Positions 5,831-6,283 of a stretch of 6,283 nt of DNA are shown piece by piece. The stretch's first letter is position 1. Each line of letters begins with the position of its first letter. This stretch comes from UMGS1649 sp045659265 (lineage in GTDB: Bacteria; Bacillota; Clostridia; TANB77; CAG-465), in assembly GCA_045659265.1 (NCBI GenBank), contig JAZOWO010000060.1:1-6283 (forward strand). Reading direction: 5' to 3'. The notes beneath the pieces are model-generated. The model had not been told where the DNA came from and searched no databases. It saw only the letters and a program-made list of their open reading frames with translations. A program made the translations under genes and the position numbers.

Positions 5831-6202
5831 ATGAAGAAAACAATAATAACATTAATATTTGCAATAGTAATAGTATTTGGCTTCATATTTGGTTCTAATT
5901 TAGAAATACCATATAAATACACTGCGTATATTGCTGTGGCGATACTTGCTTTCTTAGATTCGTTATTTGGTGGTATAGTATCAAATATGAAAAATGAATT
6001 TAATATGACTGTATTTGTTTCAGGCTTCTTTGTAAATGCTCTTATAGCAATATTTTTAGTATATTTAGGACAAAAGCTAAATGTAGATATTTATCTTGCA
6101 GCAGTAATAGTATTTACAACAAGACTATTTACTAATTTAAGTATAATTCGTAGATTAATAATAGAAAATATAGAAGAAAATAAGAAAATCAAAAAAGCAT
6201 AG
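5831..6202 (+). CDS. sbp: Small basic membrane protein Sbp (DUF1290)
   Basis: A 123-residue integral membrane protein of the family named after the Bacillus small basic protein, encoded between the DUF881 genes and ftsA/ftsZ. The biochemical role is unknown; gene context ties it to division. Hydrophobic stretches at about 3-21, 30-50, 59-81 and 86-99 suggest four membrane segments, the third and fourth close together. The family pattern is clear: YTAYIAVAILAFLDSLFGG (30-48), GFFVNALIA (65-73), YLGQKLNVDIYLAAVIVF (78-95), and RLFTNLSIIRR (98-108), where relatives have RIFxNLxxIRR. The C-terminal tail, IENIEENKKIKKA, is charged and cytoplasmic or membrane-proximal. The start is supported by AGGAGG overlapping the previous stop. 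The TAG stop is followed at once by an in-frame TAA, giving a double stop. Next genes in relatives are usually ftsA or ftsZ, but neither is reached in the window. Confidence 0.93.
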   Translation: MKKTIITLIFAIVIVFGFIFGSNLEIPYKYTAYIAVAILAFLDSLFGGIVSNMKNEFNMTVFVSGFFVNALIAIFLVYLGQKLNVDIYLAAVIVFTTRLFTNLSIIRRLIIENIEENKKIKKA

Positions 6203-6246
6203 TAAAGAAAAGAAATGTCATAAAACTACATGTATAGTCGAATGCA

Positions 6247-6275
6247 TTGAGAGGAAAAAATAGTATATATATAAT
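6247..6275 (+). promoter_or_regulatory. Candidate sigma-A promoter for the gene after sbp
   Basis: TTGAGA (6247-6252, five of six matches to TTGACA) and TATAAT (6270-6275, perfect) are separated by exactly 17 bp. It lies 44 nt after the sbp stop and faces the next gene, which in related clusters is ftsA or ftsZ. The -10 sits in a run of alternating T and A, where TATAAT-like sequences arise easily, so spacing is the main support. No start codon or clear terminator lies between sbp and the window end. Confidence 0.5.
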
Positions 6276-6283
6276 TATATATA
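6266..6283. repeat. AT-only perfect palindrome at the right edge
   Basis: TATATATAATTATATATA is an 18-bp perfect palindrome centred between 6274 and 6275 and reaching the last base of the window. It contains the candidate -10 hexamer. It could melt easily or form a weak cruciform. It lacks a GC stem, so it is not a normal terminator. Simple AT repeats of this kind also stop assemblies. Confidence 0.5.

Noticed and set aside
5190..5922. Minus-strand open frames of 91 and 143 codons opposite the DUF881 gene and sbp
   Set aside because: They lie opposite clear DUF881 and Sbp motifs and resemble no known protein.
214..6202. Altered genetic code or recoded stops
   Set aside because: TAA and TAG end genes at the expected lengths, tryptophan is encoded by TGG, and no in-frame TGA is needed to rebuild any family.
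150..6230. 12-bp direct repeat CATAAAACTACA at 150-161 and 6219-6230, each near an AATG
   Set aside because: A 12-bp match is about what chance gives within 6 kb of AT-rich DNA. The copies are too far apart and too short to be attachment sites or element ends.
6227..6248. Small palindromes TACATGTA (6227-6234) and AATGCATT (6241-6248) after sbp
   Set aside because: 8-bp palindromes are common in AT-rich DNA; neither extends into a GC stem with a T-run, so no terminator or operator is claimed.
6249..6263. Shine-Dalgarno-like GAGAGG after sbp as the start signal of a further gene
   Set aside because: It is followed by AAAAAATAG and no ATG, GTG or TTG at a workable distance; it is better explained as part of the candidate promoter.
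1..6283. CRISPR array, tRNA, rRNA, riboswitch, insertion sequence or phage genes
   Set aside because: No spaced direct repeats, transposase motifs or recognisable structured RNA were seen. Nearly all of the window from 214 on is coding sequence of standard dcw genes.

Overview
The window holds part of a division and cell wall (dcw) cluster from a low-GC, AT-rich Firmicute. It is most likely an uncultured member of the Clostridia. The evidence is strong AGGAGG ribosome binding sites, a preference for AGA arginine codons, the pairing of a DUF881 protein with a small basic protein (Sbp) next to ftsQ/divIB (a Gram-positive dcw arrangement), and a DNPR motif in MurE pointing to meso-diaminopimelate peptidoglycan. 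Genus and species cannot be read from this sequence.

Layout. Positions 1-65 (minus strand) are the first 21 codons of a type 2 argC (arginine biosynthesis), which runs off the left edge. Positions 66-213 are non-coding and carry a textbook sigma-A promoter for argC (TTGACA, 17 bp, TATAAT, minus strand) plus a small inverted repeat. At about position 214 the sequence changes abruptly, directly after an in-frame stop, into the C-terminal domain of MurE. The uridine-binding and ATPase domains of MurE are missing. From there six intact genes follow on the plus strand with gaps of 8-23 nt: mraY, ftsW (SEDS type, possibly spoVE-like), murG, ftsQ/divIB, a DUF881 gene and sbp. The window ends 81 nt after sbp in a promoter-like, AT-only palindromic stretch that probably precedes the next division gene.

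How the genes work together. MurE (if whole) adds meso-DAP to UDP-MurNAc-dipeptide. MraY moves the finished UDP-MurNAc-pentapeptide onto undecaprenyl phosphate to give lipid I, and MurG adds GlcNAc to give lipid II. FtsW polymerises lipid II into septal glycan together with a class B PBP. FtsQ/DivIB belongs to the FtsQLB (DivIB-FtsL-DivIC) complex that controls that polymerase. The DUF881 and Sbp membrane proteins are conserved dcw companions whose roles are not settled. The last four genes are packed tightly, and three consecutive stop codons are built into the next gene's Shine-Dalgarno sequence, suggesting translational coupling.

I found no new biological system. The most notable feature is the headless murE beside a divergent argC: either a genuine rearrangement or, at least as likely, a chimeric assembly join at about 210-217. 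Other points of interest are the very compact gene order (no murF, murD, murC or murB between these genes), unusual residues in two FtsW motifs, a long basic cytoplasmic extension on the DUF881 protein, and a candidate promoter after sbp.
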